Assembly (NCBI GenBank): GCA_016192075.1
Contig: JACPUU010000013.1
Coordinates: forward strand, 1-64,000
Direction: 5' to 3'
DNA from: Bacteroidota bacterium
GTDB taxonomy: Bacteria > Bacteroidota > Bacteroidia > Flavobacteriales_D > Crocinitomicaceae
DNA: 64,000 bases
The notes under the pieces are model-generated. The model searched no databases, was not told the DNA's origin, and saw only the letters and a program-made list of their open reading frames with translations. Shown here piece after piece: positions 26,212 to 36,400 of the stretch. A program made the translations under genes and the position numbers. The first letter of the stretch is position 1, and each line of letters opens with the position of its first letter.

Positions 26212-26915
26212 GGTGCAAGTTGTTTTAATGTAATGGCGCCTTCATAAATGGCTTTGCCAATAATGACGCCTTCGCATCCAAGTGCTTTTAGTTCAACCAG
26301 ATTCTGCAGGCAGGAAACGCCGCCGCTGGCAATGAGTTTAACCTTTACAGCATCCAGGACTTCACGGTACAACTTATCGGAGGTACCAGCCATCATGCCA
26401 TCTTTTGAAATATCGGTACAGATCACATACGAAATACCTTTTTGATTGTAATACCTGATAAAATCCACTACATCTGATTCCGATTTTTCAAGCCATCCCT
26501 GGGTCGCAATTTTCCGGTCCAGGCAATCAGCACCCAATATAATCCGGTCAGTTCCATACGTATCAATCCAGGACAAAAAGATGTCCGGCTTTTTCACGGC
26601 AATGCTCCCGCCGGTTACCTGGAAAGCACCGGATTCAAAGGCAACACGAATGTCTTCATCACTCTTTATTCCACCGCCAAAATCAATTTTAAGGTTGGTT
26701 GAAGAGGCTATTTTTTCTAACACGTTCTGGTTAATGATTTGGTTTGATCTGGCACCATCCAGGTCTACCAGGTGCAAATACTGAATGCCATTTGCTTCAA
26801 ATTCTTTTGCCAGTTCAAGCGGATCGTGATTGTAGATTTTTTGTGTTGCATAGTCTCCCTTTGTCAACCGGACACATTTACCACCGATTATATCTATTGC
26901 CGGAATGATTCTCAT
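26202..26915 (-). CDS. hisA: ProFAR isomerase (phosphoribosylformimino-AICAR-P isomerase)
   Basis: TIM-barrel isomerase, 237 residues. [17 protein letters not shown] carries the catalytic Asp8; [10 protein letters not shown] and ASGGVS are the phosphate-binding loops; [13 protein letters not shown] is the typical late block. It overlaps hisH by 4 bases (ATGA-type) upstream and hisF by 10 bases downstream. Confidence 0.96.
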   Translation of the reverse strand: MRIIPAIDIIGGKCVRLTKGDYATQKIYNHDPLELAKEFEANGIQYLHLVDLDGARSNQIINQNVLEKIASSTNLKIDFGGGIKSDEDIRVAFESGAFQVTGGSIAVKKPDIFLSWIDTYGTDRIILGADCLDRKIATQGWLEKSESDVVDFIRYYNQKGISYVICTDISKDGMMAGTSDKLYREVLDAVKVKLIASGGVSCLQNLVELKALGCEGVIIGKAIYEGAITLKQLAPWL

Positions 26916-27499
26916 TTTTGTAGTTTTAAAAAGTTCAGTAGTACCTGCTCTCCGGTGCTGCCTGATTTTTCAGGGTGGAACTGGGTAGCGTAAAAATTGT
27001 CCTTTTGCAGCGCTGCGCTGAAAGGCAAAATGTAATCACAGGTTGCAACGGTGTTTTCACAAATTTCAGCGTAGTAACTGTGAACAAAATAAAAATCATC
27101 CCGTTCTGTCACGTTCAGAAACAATTCACCGCGTGGATTCAGCAAATTATTCCAGCCCATTTGCGGAACAGTATCAACCGGGGGAAATTTTTTCACCAAC
27201 GTTTTAAAAATGCCCAGACAATTTACAGCTCCCTCTTCTGAAAAAGCACACATCAACTGCTGCCCCAGGCATATTCCAAAAACCGGTTGTTTCAGGGATA
27301 TAAGTACTTTATCCAGTCCTTTCTCACGCAGATATTTCATAGCTGAACCAGCCTCCCCCACTCCTGGAAAAATTACTTTTTCAGCATTCCGGATTTCAGT
27401 TTCATTATCTGTAATAACCGAATCGACACCTAATCTGTTCAATGCATTTTGTACTGAGATCACGTTTCCGGCATTGTATTTTAGTATTGCTATGCTCAT
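26912..27499 (-). CDS. hisH: Imidazole glycerol phosphate synthase, glutamine amidotransferase subunit
   Basis: Class I glutamine amidotransferase feeding ammonia to HisF, 195 residues. The nucleophile is Cys77 in [10 protein letters not shown]; the His-Glu pair lies in [10 protein letters not shown] near the C-terminus; PGVGEAGSA and the oxyanion region are normal. It is separated from hisB by the S23-type cassette, so its translation and mRNA level may depend on read-through of that insert. Confidence 0.95.
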   Translation of the reverse strand: MSIAILKYNAGNVISVQNALNRLGVDSVITDNETEIRNAEKVIFPGVGEAGSAMKYLREKGLDKVLISLKQPVFGICLGQQLMCAFSEEGAVNCLGIFKTLVKKFPPVDTVPQMGWNNLLNPRGELFLNVTERDDFYFVHSYYAEICENTVATCDYILPFSAALQKDNFYATQFHPEKSGSTGEQVLLNFLKLQK

Positions 27500-27518
27500 G
27501 GTTTAGGGGGTATATGAG

Positions 27519-28140
27519 AGGTAAGGAGTAAGGGGGGTATGGGAGGATATAAAGTACAAGGACGTATTTTTAGTATACCCAGATTTTTTTGTTTGCTTCA
27601 TTCACCTGATTTTTTGCCTTGAAACAAATTTCTCATACCCATTCAATAATTTCCCAACCTCTTCTGCAGTGGCAATAAGTTCATTAAATACTGCTTCTTC
27701 AATATACATCAGATATTTCGACAGAATCAAATGATATTTTGTTTCCTCCAGCGATCCCTCAGATATTCCGATATACTTTAGTTTATTCGGAACCGTTTTC
27801 GTTTTATATCCCTCTGCCAAATTAGCCGCAACAGAACTGGATGATCTCCTCACCTGATTTGTCAAACCATAAACTTCCTCCTTTGGGAATTTCTTTGTAA
27901 CAGTATATACACTGAGCACCAATTGATGTGCTTTTTGCCATACAATCAAGTCTCTAAATGAATTTGTCTTTGTCATAATTTTTATCCTTTACTATCAAAA
28001 CTAAAATAATCTCAACAACTTATGTTTATTTTTTCCCCTCTTTCCTTATCCCTTCAATCTTACTCCTTATGTCTTACATCTTATCCCTTACTCCTTCAAT
28101 CTTACCCCTTATATCTTACTCCTTACTCCTCATCCCCTAT
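27519..28140. mobile_element. S23-type cassette with inverted purine/pyrimidine flanks inside the his operon
   Basis: The four-helix gene at 27602-27976 lies between AGGTAAGGAGTAAGGGGGG (27519-27537) and a pyrimidine-rich stretch (28031-28140) that contains inverted matches such as CTTACTCCTTACTCCT (28115-28130). The right side also holds a 42-base degenerate tandem repeat (TTCAATCTTAC at 28053 and 28095). In the transcript the two flanks can pair and place the gene in a loop. The arrangement resembles 23S rRNA intervening sequences that encode S23 proteins and are cut out by RNase III. Mobility is inferred only. Confidence 0.5.
27602..27976 (-). CDS. Four-helix bundle protein (S23 / rRNA intervening-sequence family)
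   Basis: A 124-residue helical protein with the family marks FRDLIVWQKAHQLVLSVY, FPKEEVYGLTNQVRRSSSSV, AANLAEGY and ISEGSLEETKYHLILS. Such proteins are encoded in 23S rRNA intervening sequences of spirochaetes and are widespread as stand-alone genes in Bacteroidota; their biochemical role is unknown. It interrupts hisB-hisH, reads the same way as the operon, and has its own -7 element TAGTTTTG (28003-27996) with a poorly placed TTG upstream. Flanking inverted repeats suggest it arrived as a unit. Confidence 0.88.
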   Translation of the reverse strand: MTKTNSFRDLIVWQKAHQLVLSVYTVTKKFPKEEVYGLTNQVRRSSSSVAANLAEGYKTKTVPNKLKYIGISEGSLEETKYHLILSKYLMYIEEAVFNELIATAEEVGKLLNGYEKFVSRQKIR

Positions 28141-28152
28141 CCCTATAAAATC

Positions 28153-29250
28153 TCACTCCCCCAAACTCCCCTTTGTACTTGGAATTGAAAAATTTTCAGT
28201 TTTACTCACCGCCATCTTCAGTGCTTTTGCAAATGCCTTAAAAACGGATTCAATTTTATGGTGTTCATTCTCTCCTTCAGCTTTTATGTTCAGATTACAT
28301 TTAGCGTTATCGGTGAATGACTTAAAAAAATGTTTGAACATTTCGGTTGGCATTTCTCCAATTTTTTCACGAGTAAATTTTGCGTCCCAAACGAACCAGG
28401 GTCTACCGCCAAAATCAACGGATACCTGAGCCAGGCACTCATCCATGGGCAGCAAAAAACCATACCGTTCAATGCCTTTTTTTGAACCCAATGCTTCTGA
28501 AAAAGCAGTACCCAATGCCAACGCTACATCCTCAATGGTGTGGTGTTCATCAACATGTAAATCTCCGCTGACTGAAATTTCCAAATCAACATTTCCGTGC
28601 CTGGCAATTTGTTCCAGCATGTGATCAAAAAAACCAAGTCCGGTTTGAATTACAGATTTTCCGGACCCGTCCAGGTTAAGGATTACCTCAATGTTTGTTT
28701 CCGACGTTTTTCTTTTCACCATCGACTTCCGTGGAACCGCTTTGAAGAACTGATAAATTTCATTCCAGCTGTCAGTCACCAAATCAGCCTGCACAGCTTT
28801 ATCTGATCCCATGTAAACTGATTTGCAGCCAAGATTTTCTGCCAGCAGGATGTCGGTAGAACGGTCACCTATTACGTACGAATTTGCCAGGTCATACGTT
28901 CCATACAGGTACTTGCCAAGCATACCGGTTCCGGGTTTTCGGGTCGGCAGGTTTTCTTCCGGAAAACTTTTGTCAATCAGAATTTCTGAAAAACAAATGC
29001 CTTCTTTTTCAAACGCCTTCACCATTTTATTGTGTGCCGGCCAGAATGACTCTTCGGGAAAAGAGGCTGTGCCTAAACCGTCCTGGTTGGTTACCATCAC
29101 CAATTCATATTCCAGTTCCATAGCAATTTTTGAAAGCCCTGAAAAAACGCCTGGATAAAACTCCAGTTTTTCAAGACTGTCTACCTGCATATCAACAGGT
29201 GGTTCAATAATCAGGGTTCCGTCACGGTCAATAAACAATACTTTTTTCAT
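28153..29250 (-). CDS. hisB: Bifunctional histidinol-phosphatase / imidazoleglycerol-phosphate dehydratase
   Basis: A 365-residue fusion. The N-terminal HAD phosphatase (about 1-165) begins [12 protein letters not shown] with nucleophile Asp8 and Asp10, and carries VTNQDGLG and VIGDRSTD. The C-terminal IGP dehydratase (about 175-365) has [30 protein letters not shown], and a second His cluster [16 protein letters not shown] that binds the paired Mn ions. It overlaps hisC by 4 bases. The pyrimidine flank of the S23 cassette abuts its stop codon. Confidence 0.96.
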   Translation of the reverse strand: MKKVLFIDRDGTLIIEPPVDMQVDSLEKLEFYPGVFSGLSKIAMELEYELVMVTNQDGLGTASFPEESFWPAHNKMVKAFEKEGICFSEILIDKSFPEENLPTRKPGTGMLGKYLYGTYDLANSYVIGDRSTDILLAENLGCKSVYMGSDKAVQADLVTDSWNEIYQFFKAVPRKSMVKRKTSETNIEVILNLDGSGKSVIQTGLGFFDHMLEQIARHGNVDLEISVSGDLHVDEHHTIEDVALALGTAFSEALGSKKGIERYGFLLPMDECLAQVSVDFGGRPWFVWDAKFTREKIGEMPTEMFKHFFKSFTDNAKCNLNIKAEGENEHHKIESVFKAFAKALKMAVSKTENFSIPSTKGSLGE

Positions 29251-30272
29251 GATTGATACATTTTAAGCGCATTTACTAATTGTACATTTTCTTCAGGCGA
29301 TCCAACGGTTATCCGGAGACAGTTTTTTACCACAGAATTGCGGTTACGTGCAACAATTTTCTGGCAAACCAGGTAATCATAAACGGCGTTGGCATCTGTT
29401 ACTTCTACCAAAATAAAATTGGCATCTGACGGATAAATCCGGATCACTGGTTTTATCAAACGCAACCCGGCTACAAGTTTCTGCTTCTCAGTTTTCAGCA
29501 GCTGAATTTGTGCCTTTGTCTGATCCGCATTTTCCAGTGCTTCTAATGCGGCCCGTTGATTCAGCCCACTCACATTATAGGGCGGCTTAACCCGGTTAAA
29601 CCAGCCAATCAGTTCAGGATCTGCGTACGCAACGCCAATTCGGGCAGCGGCCAATCCCCAGGCTTTACTAAATGTCTGCACTACTACCAGGTTCGGATAT
29701 TCCTTCAACCGGTTTATCCAGGAAGAATTTTCACTGAAATCAATGTATGCCTCATCGACCATTACAATTCCGTCAAAAGCTTTCAGAATTTGCTCTATTT
29801 CAAGCAATGAATTACCGGTTGGATTGTTGGGCGAACAACTAAAAATCAATTTAACAGATGCATCTTTGAGGTGTTTTTTTGTGGCTTCAACGTCAATCTG
29901 AAAATCAGAATTCAATGGAACGTGGATCAATTCAACCCCATTAATGGCTGCACTAACTTCGTACATGCCATAGGTAGGTGAAAAAGTCAGTGCCTTGTCT
30001 CTGCCCGGCTCACAAAAGATGCGGAAAGCCAGATCTATGATTTCATCACTCCCGTTGCCGATAAAAACAGAGTCAACTGAAACTGATTTTAATGCGGCCA
30101 GTTTTGCCTTTAATTTTTTCTGACCAGGATCAGGATACCTGTTTAATTCACCAAAGGGATTTTCATTGGCGTCCAGAAAAATGCCATCGGTACCACTGTA
30201 TTCATCACGCGCGCTGGAATACGATTTCAAATTCAAAACACCTGGTCGGACCAATTCTTTCAGTAATCTCAT
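29247..30272 (-). CDS. hisC: Histidinol-phosphate aminotransferase
   Basis: PLP enzyme converting imidazole acetol phosphate to histidinol phosphate. 341 residues with LDANENPFG near the start, [21 protein letters not shown], the [10 protein letters not shown] Asp/Tyr pair and the Schiff-base Lys203 in [15 protein letters not shown]. It overlaps both neighbours by 4 bases, so translation is coupled with hisD and hisB. Confidence 0.96.
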   Translation of the reverse strand: MRLLKELVRPGVLNLKSYSSARDEYSGTDGIFLDANENPFGELNRYPDPGQKKLKAKLAALKSVSVDSVFIGNGSDEIIDLAFRIFCEPGRDKALTFSPTYGMYEVSAAINGVELIHVPLNSDFQIDVEATKKHLKDASVKLIFSCSPNNPTGNSLLEIEQILKAFDGIVMVDEAYIDFSENSSWINRLKEYPNLVVVQTFSKAWGLAAARIGVAYADPELIGWFNRVKPPYNVSGLNQRAALEALENADQTKAQIQLLKTEKQKLVAGLRLIKPVIRIYPSDANFILVEVTDANAVYDYLVCQKIVARNRNSVVKNCLRITVGSPEENVQLVNALKMYQS

Positions 30273-31555
30273 TTTTTTAATTTTTTAAGTCGGACTGTTA
30301 CTGCATTTTTGTGCGCAAAAAGTTGTTCGGCCTCAGCCATTTCTTCAATAGCGGGACCAATTTCCCGGATTCCCTTTTTTGAAATTTTCTGAAACGTGAT
30401 TTTACGCACATAGCTATCGAGTGAAACGCCGCTGTAATTTCGTGCATACCCATTGGTAGGCAATGTGTGGTTGGTTCCGCTGGCATAATCACCGGCACTT
30501 TCACAGGCGTATCGTCCAATAAAAACAGATCCTGCATTGATCACTTTTTTTGCAAGTTCAGTCGCATTTTCGGTTGCCAATATCAAATGTTCGGGCGCAT
30601 ACAAATTGCTAAACCCGATACATGCCGCATCTGTCTCCAGCAAAATTGCCAGGCTGTTTTTCAATGCCTGCGATGCAATGTTTTTCCGGGGCAATTTTTT
30701 CAATTGTTTTTTTAATTCAACCTGAACATCTGCTATTATTTTTTCAGAAGTGCTGACCAGGATAACCTGGCTGTCGGCACCGTGTTCAGCTTGTGACAAA
30801 AGATCTGCCGCTACAAATTCAGCATCGGCCTTTTTATCTGCAATAATGAGTACTTCACTTGGTCCGGCAGGCATGTCAATAGCCACTCCCCAATTTTGTG
30901 CGCGCTGTTTTGCAGCTGTCACGTACTGGTTACCCGGGCCAACAATTTTTGATACTGCCGGAACGGATTCTGTACCAAATGTGAGAGCACCAATAGCCTG
31001 AATGCCTCCAATTGAAAAAACAGCTGTTACGCCAACCAGGTTTGCTGCGTACAGAATTGCCGGGTTAATTTTTCCGTTTTTATCAGGCGGGGTGCAGAGC
31101 ATAATTTCACGGCAGCCAGCCAGTTTAGCAGGTATTGCCAGCATCAGAACGGTCGAAAAGAGCGGAGCCGTACCACCCGGAATATAAATTCCGACCCGCT
31201 CAATGGCGCGCGACTCACGCCAGCAAATCACCCCGGGCATCGTTTCAATTTTCTGAATTTTTTCTTTTTGCGAAAGGTGAAACCGGGTGATGTTTTGAAC
31301 CGCTACAGCCATTGCTTTTTTCAGTTTTGCTGGAACCAACCGTGATGCATCTTTCAATACACTGCTATCAATTTTCAGTAATTTTAATGCTACTCCGTCA
31401 AATTCTGAGGTATAATCAAACAGCGCCTTATCACCCTTTTTACGGATGTTTTCAAAAACCGCATCAACCATTTTATCAAGTTCAGCAGCAGATTTTGAAG
31501 GACGACGGGTCAGCAATTCCCACTCCTTTAACCCGGGATTTTTTACAATTTTCAT
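30269..31555 (-). CDS. hisD: Histidinol dehydrogenase
   Basis: Zn enzyme making the last two oxidations to histidine with NAD+. 428 residues. Hallmarks: PGGTAPLFSTVLMLAIPA, VPAVSKIVGPGNQYVTAAK, DMPAGPSEVLIIADK, DLLSQAEHGADSQVILVS (Zn/His region) and the C-terminal GTNHTLPTNGYARNYSGVS. It follows hisG by 17 bases. Confidence 0.96.
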   Translation of the reverse strand: MKIVKNPGLKEWELLTRRPSKSAAELDKMVDAVFENIRKKGDKALFDYTSEFDGVALKLLKIDSSVLKDASRLVPAKLKKAMAVAVQNITRFHLSQKEKIQKIETMPGVICWRESRAIERVGIYIPGGTAPLFSTVLMLAIPAKLAGCREIMLCTPPDKNGKINPAILYAANLVGVTAVFSIGGIQAIGALTFGTESVPAVSKIVGPGNQYVTAAKQRAQNWGVAIDMPAGPSEVLIIADKKADAEFVAADLLSQAEHGADSQVILVSTSEKIIADVQVELKKQLKKLPRKNIASQALKNSLAILLETDAACIGFSNLYAPEHLILATENATELAKKVINAGSVFIGRYACESAGDYASGTNHTLPTNGYARNYSGVSLDSYVRKITFQKISKKGIREIGPAIEEMAEAEQLFAHKNAVTVRLKKLKK

Positions 31556-31572
31556 CGCTTATCGTTTATGAA

Positions 31573-32430
31573 TTAAAGAATCATTTTTTCAATTGGAACC
31601 ACCAGAATACCCTGGGCCCCTTTACTTTTTAACTGATCAATAATATCCCAGAACTGATCTTCTTTTACAACGGAGTGAATGCTGCTCCATCCTGGTTGAG
31701 CCAGCGGTAATATGGTTGGACTTTTCATTCCCGGCAGTATGGCAGAAATGGCAGCAACTGATTCATTGGGTGCATTGAGCAGAATGTATTTATTTTCAGC
31801 TGCGTTTCTTACAGCCCTTATTCTGAAAAGTAATTTTTCGAGAACTGCATTTTTTTCTGCTGCTAAAATCGGATTGGAAATTAAAACCGCTTCACTTTCT
31901 GTCACTACCTCAACTTCTTTCAAGCCATTCATCAACAACGTACTACCGGTGCTGACAATGTCAAAAATACCGTCTGCCAGGCCAATTCCGGGAGCTATTT
32001 CAACACTGCCACCAATCGTTTCAATCTCTACATTCAGGTTCTGCGATTTAAAAAACCGATCCAGAATTTTAGGATACGAGGTGGCTACTTTTTTTTGATT
32101 GAAATACGTTAATCCGTTATAGTATTCATCTTTGGGAATGGCCAGTGAAAGTTTGCAGCCGGCAAACCCAAGCTTTTCGATAACCTTTACCTGCTTGTCT
32201 TTTTCCAGCACTTCATTTTCACCCAAAATTCCAATATCGGCAACGCCCTGTTCAACGTATTGCGGAATGTCATCATCACGCAAAAACAACACCTCCAGTG
32301 GAAAGTTGAAAGCGGTTGTTTTTAATTTGCGGTCACCGTTTGACAGTTTGATGCCACATTCTTTTAAAAGTTCAAGCGATTTTTCGCTGAGACGTCCGCT
32401 TTTTTGAATGGCAATTTTTAGTTTACTCAC
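31573..32430 (-). CDS. hisG: ATP phosphoribosyltransferase, long form
   Basis: First committed enzyme of histidine synthesis, condensing ATP and PRPP; inhibited by histidine. At 285 residues it is the long form with a C-terminal ACT-like regulatory domain (VVKEDQFWDIIDQLKSKGA to VVPIEKMIL), so no HisZ partner is needed. LKIAIQKSGRLSEKS at the start and ADGIFDIVSTGSTLLMNGL (PRPP loop) are typical. I start at GTG 32430-32428. An ATG two bases upstream (32432-32430) is in another frame and is followed at once by TGA, forming a start-stop overlapping the real start. The 5' region is the attenuator described separately. Confidence 0.95.
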   Translation of the reverse strand: MSKLKIAIQKSGRLSEKSLELLKECGIKLSNGDRKLKTTAFNFPLEVLFLRDDDIPQYVEQGVADIGILGENEVLEKDKQVKVIEKLGFAGCKLSLAIPKDEYYNGLTYFNQKKVATSYPKILDRFFKSQNLNVEIETIGGSVEIAPGIGLADGIFDIVSTGSTLLMNGLKEVEVVTESEAVLISNPILAAEKNAVLEKLLFRIRAVRNAAENKYILLNAPNESVAAISAILPGMKSPTILPLAQPGWSSIHSVVKEDQFWDIIDQLKSKGAQGILVVPIEKMIL

Positions 32431-32472
32431 ATGTTTTAATTTGTGCCTGAGTAAACCAATAGGGATAGAAAC

Positions 32473-32505
32473 AAAAAACCCGTCTGATTTACTCAGACGG
32501 GTTTT
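32473..32505 (-). terminator. his attenuator: intrinsic terminator
   Basis: On the minus strand AAAACCCGTCTGA (32505-32493), loop GTAAA, TCAGACGGGTTTT (32487-32475) and a run of T to 32473: a 13-bp perfect stem about 45 bases upstream of hisG. Its 5' arm CGTCTGAGT (32499-32491) can instead pair with ACTCAGGCG (32549-32541) inside the leader peptide gene, nine pairs with one G-U, which would block the terminator. A third partner, TTTACTCAG near 32446-32454, lies downstream. Confidence 0.9.
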
Positions 32506-32528
32506 GAAATATTTTAATTATACATATA

Positions 32529-32588
32529 TCATTTCCGGCTCGCCTGAGTGCAAGGATGAAAATGATGATGTAATTGATTCAGATACAT
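32529..32588 (-). CDS. hisL: his operon leader peptide (His-rich)
   Basis: A 19-codon frame, M-Y-L-N-Q-L-H-H-H-F-H-P-C-T-Q-A-S-R-K then TGA, starting about 14 bases after the expected transcription start. Four of five successive codons (32570-32556) are His. It stands before the attenuator terminator and overlaps the strand (32549-32541) that pairs with the terminator's 5' arm. In the known enterobacterial mechanism, shortage of charged tRNA-His stalls the ribosome on these codons, the antiterminator forms and hisG is transcribed. The peptide itself is unlikely to have another role. Identification rests on composition and position, which together are persuasive. Confidence 0.88.
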   Translation of the reverse strand: MYLNQLHHHFHPCTQASRK

Positions 32589-32607
32589 TTTTGTTTCAAA
32601 GATGGCG

Positions 32608-32638
32608 CAAAGTTAAACTGAATTTTTGTTTTCGCAAA
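32608..32638 (-). promoter_or_regulatory. Promoter of the histidine operon
   Basis: Minus-strand TTTG (32638-32635), 19 bases, TAACTTTG (32615-32608): an exact fit to the Bacteroidota consensus. Transcription should start near 32602, giving a leader of about 170 bases that contains the leader peptide and the terminator. Confidence 0.85.
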
Positions 32639-32763
32639 TTCTTATTCATAAAAAATAACAATCAATTGCATAGAACGTTTCAATTTCTTTTTAAAATCTG
32701 CAACTGCGAACGGAGCCCGGGAGCTTTTCGGATAATTGCGAAGTTCAGTTAATAACAGTCAAT

Positions 32764-32797
32764 AAAAAAATTCCTGGCCCGTTTAACGAAGCCAGGA
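32764..32797 (-). terminator. Terminator of the Spy-like gene
   Basis: TCCTGGC (minus 32797-32791), a 12-base loop, GCCAGGA (32778-32772), then a T run to 32764. It lies 24 bases after the stop at 32821 and insulates the his promoter. Confidence 0.8.
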
Positions 32798-32820
32798 TTT
32801 CATTTTTCAGACGATGGTTT

Positions 32821-33213
32821 TTAATGCTCCTGGTGTTTGTGACACGCTTCCTGCTTTTTCTTATGCTCTTCTGCTTTCTGATCAAAAATCACATTTTGTT
32901 CAGGTGTCAGAACCGCTTTAATTTTGGTTCTGGTTGCCTCTTTTTCTGCCTTTACCTTTTCTCTCAAAGCTTTTTGTTCTTCACGGTATTTGTCCATTTG
33001 AATCAGGTGGGCCAGGTTTATCTCATAGACTTGTTTTTCCTGGTCAGCGTTAAGACTTAATTCCGTTTTCATTTTTTCAGTTCTTTTGGTTGCCCGTTCC
33101 TCAGCAGTCATATTTTCATCGGGTCCGTGACCTTCTCCCGGTCCCTGGGCTACTAATTGGTTTCCAAAATTCAGCGTAATGGCCATAACCATAAGTTTTA
33201 TCAGCATTCTCAT
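32821..33213 (-). CDS. Spy/CpxP-like periplasmic protein
   Basis: A 130-residue exported protein: signal peptide of about 22 residues ending LVAQ, then a Gly/Pro-rich link and a helical domain with the LTPEQ-type motif (KAVLTPEQNVIFDQKAEEHKK) and an earlier relative (ELSLNADQEKQVYEIN). Such proteins act as periplasmic chaperones or metal-stress sensors in other bacteria. A His/Glu/Lys-rich tail (EACHKHQEH) could bind metal. It is monocistronic, with its own terminator. Confidence 0.75.
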   Translation of the reverse strand: MRMLIKLMVMAITLNFGNQLVAQGPGEGHGPDENMTAEERATKRTEKMKTELSLNADQEKQVYEINLAHLIQMDKYREEQKALREKVKAEKEATRTKIKAVLTPEQNVIFDQKAEEHKKKQEACHKHQEH

Positions 33214-33492
33214 ATTTTCGTTTTTTTTGTTTGTATGGTTATGACTTTCGTTAAAAAAAAAGGTTTAACGGGTCCAAAGAATAGCCGCTCCAAAAATTTG
33301 TTAAAGGTTTAAATTAATGCGTTGCTTTTGTGTGGTTTTTGGCGGATTTTCAGAATAGCGTTAGAATAATAATTTTTCAACCCTGAAACGCCCTGTTTTA
33401 AAGGTTTCGGGTAAAAAAAAAGTATCTTCACAAAAACAGAAGCAACGAAAAGTTTCAAATTCAAGTCTTACTTAAAATCAGGTTATTTCCAC

Positions 33493-36400
33493 ATGCAGTT
33501 AATTTATTGCACATTCATTCTGATTCTTTTATCAGGCGCATTTGCACCGGCCCTGCATGCAACACATGTTGTTGGTGGTAATATTGCCTATGAATGTACC
33601 GGTACTCCCAATGAGTTTCTGATAACATTAACAACTTACCGGGACTGTGGCGGATCAACGATGTCAACACCCAGTATTGACTTTACCAATTCGTGCGGAT
33701 TTGCACCATTTTCAGTAATCATGAACCTGGAAAGTTTTTCAGAGGTGTCACAGTTGTGCACGCCTGAGGTACCCAACAGTGAATGCTCAGGCGGTACGCT
33801 ACCCGGTGTGCAGGAATATATTTATACAGCAACGGTGATTCTGGATCCGGTGTGTGATGCCTGGACAATGAGCTATGAGGTTTGTAATAGAAACGCTTCA
33901 ACCAATCTGACCGGTGGAATCGGTAACTGTTTTTTTATTCAATCAACGCTGAATTCAGCCACCGCAGCCTGCAACAATTCCCCTATTATTACCAGTCAGC
34001 CTATTCCGTATGTATGCGCCAACGTGCCGGTTTCGTATGATTTTGGAACACTTGAGCCGGATGGAAACACACTGAATTTTACACTGGTGAGTGCACTTGG
34101 TTCAGGCGGAGTGCCCATTACCTACGTAGGTGGTTTTACACCTTCAGAACCAATTCCGGGTATTACCATTAACCCCACAACCGGACAATTGAATTTTACA
34201 CCTACCGTGCCCGGCAACTATGTAGTTACGGTTATGATTGAAGAATACGATGGATCCGGCAACCTGGTCGGAACCATGATGCATGATATTCAGTTTTTTG
34301 TTCAGACATGTCCGAACACACCACCCAATGCCCCGGTTACCATTACCAATTTTAACAATTTTGGTACAAATGCGGTGTTGAATGGAAATACTATTACCCT
34401 GTGCAGTGATGACCAGTTTTGTTTTGATGTCGTATTTAATGATCCCGATCTGGGAGACAGCCTTGTGCTGAGTTCAAATGTGGATTTATTTTTGCCCGGC
34501 GCAACCTTTGTTCAAACGGGAGCAGCCGGAAATCCGGCTACTGCAACCATCTGCTGGACCTTTCAGCCGGGCTATACCGGTTCTATCATTTCAGTAGTTG
34601 CCAACGATGAAGTTTGTCCGATACCGGGTATTGCTTCTTTCCCTATTGAGCTGGATGTTCCGCCGCCACTTAACCCGGGTACCAATGGTGTATTAACCAT
34701 TTGTGATGACGCGGGCGTGGTTAACTTATTTAATTCGCTGGGCGGATCACCTCAGAGCGGGGGCTCATGGTTTGATGAATCAAGCAACCCGGTTAACCCC
34801 ATTGCGGCAGCTGATACACTTCAGTCCGGCGTATATGATTATGTGCTGGGAGACATAACTTCCGGCTGTTTTGCTTCCGCTGAAGTAGCTGTTACCGTTA
34901 CCGGAGTTACGGCAAACTGGGTAGCTGACAGCTTGTCAAACGGAACCTGCGGTGGTGCCGCAGACGGAACCGCTTTTATCAACAACATTACCGGAACCGG
35001 CGGCCCGTTTGATATCGAATGGCTTTTGGGCGCACTGGTTATTGAATCAGAAAGTGTCACTTCCGGAGGCTCGTCTTACCACAATGATCTGGCAATAGGA
35101 AATTATACTGTTACTGTGACCAACCAGCAAGGGTGTAGCTGGACACAATCATTCTCAATCAGCGAACCACCGCCGTTAGCTCTTTCATTTATTTCAAATG
35201 AACCTACCTGCTATGCCTTTGCTGACGGTTCTGTTACCGCAAACCTGGTTAACGGTGTTTCACCGTATACGTTTGTTATGACAGATTCTGCAGGCAATGT
35301 TCTCAATGGTGGCGGAACCAATACCATTAATCAGCTCACAACCGGCTGGTATTACACCAATGTTGCAGATGCCAATGGCTGCTCTGTTACCGATTCGGTT
35401 TTTCTGGATGAACCGGGACTGCTGGCAATTGACCTGATTCTGAATCAGCCCGCCTGTTACGGCATCAATTCCGGAATTGCGTTTGTTGATACCGTATACA
35501 ATCACGGCGGTCCTTATAGCGCAGTGAGTTTTTTCTGGAACCCAAATCCCGCCGGAACGAATGGCGTAGGCCAGGATTCATGTACCCAATTGGGACCAGG
35601 TGATTATGCGCTGACCGTTAATGATCAGAATGGCTGTTCCAATGTATTTGATTTCAGTGTCTCTTATCCTGACTCATTGTATTTTATTCAACTTGGATAT
35701 GAGCCCGCCTATTGCAGATTATACAGTTATCAATCCGGCAACGGTGTTGTTTATGCCGCCGCCGCGGGAGGAACTCCTGATTATACGTATGAGTGGACTT
35801 ATCTACTAACCGGTGCAAACGTACCCAGCACCACCTGGGGAGGCAGAAATCCAGGTGATTACCAGATTGTAGCGACCGATGACAACGGCTGTACCATTAC
35901 TGAAATTATTACCGTTGATTCACTCAGCCCGATAGCTGATTTTGAAATGACAAGTCCGCAGTTTACGGCCAATTATTACGGAACAGCGCCGGTGGATGTT
36001 CACTTTGTCAATCAGTCACTCTATTTTGCAAATCCAAACGACCCAAATGCCGATACAACATTTTTCTGGAATTTCAATTCACCGTATTCGGGCTGGCTGC
36101 TTAGCACTGATGTCAATGAAACATTTGATTCCACCTATCTTTCAGGCGGTAACTATGAAATTTGCCTGGTGGCAATCAATAAAAACGGGTGCACGGATAC
36201 CTTGTGCAAACCCCTGGTGATATATGACCCGCTGGCCTTCATACCCATCAATGTTTTTACACCAGACGGTGACGGTATCAATGATGAATTTACCTTTATA
36301 CACTATGCCGATGCTGTTTCTGAATTTTCCTGCTTAATTGTTAACCGCTGGGGAATTCAGGTCTTTGAAATGACCAGCATAACGGACAAGTGGGACGGGA

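Noticed and set aside
28022-28429. 135-codon plus frame beginning in the S23 cassette flank
   Set aside because: It reads the pyrimidine-rich flank and the opposite strand of hisB; the Leu/Ser/Tyr repeats come from the tandem repeat, not from a protein.
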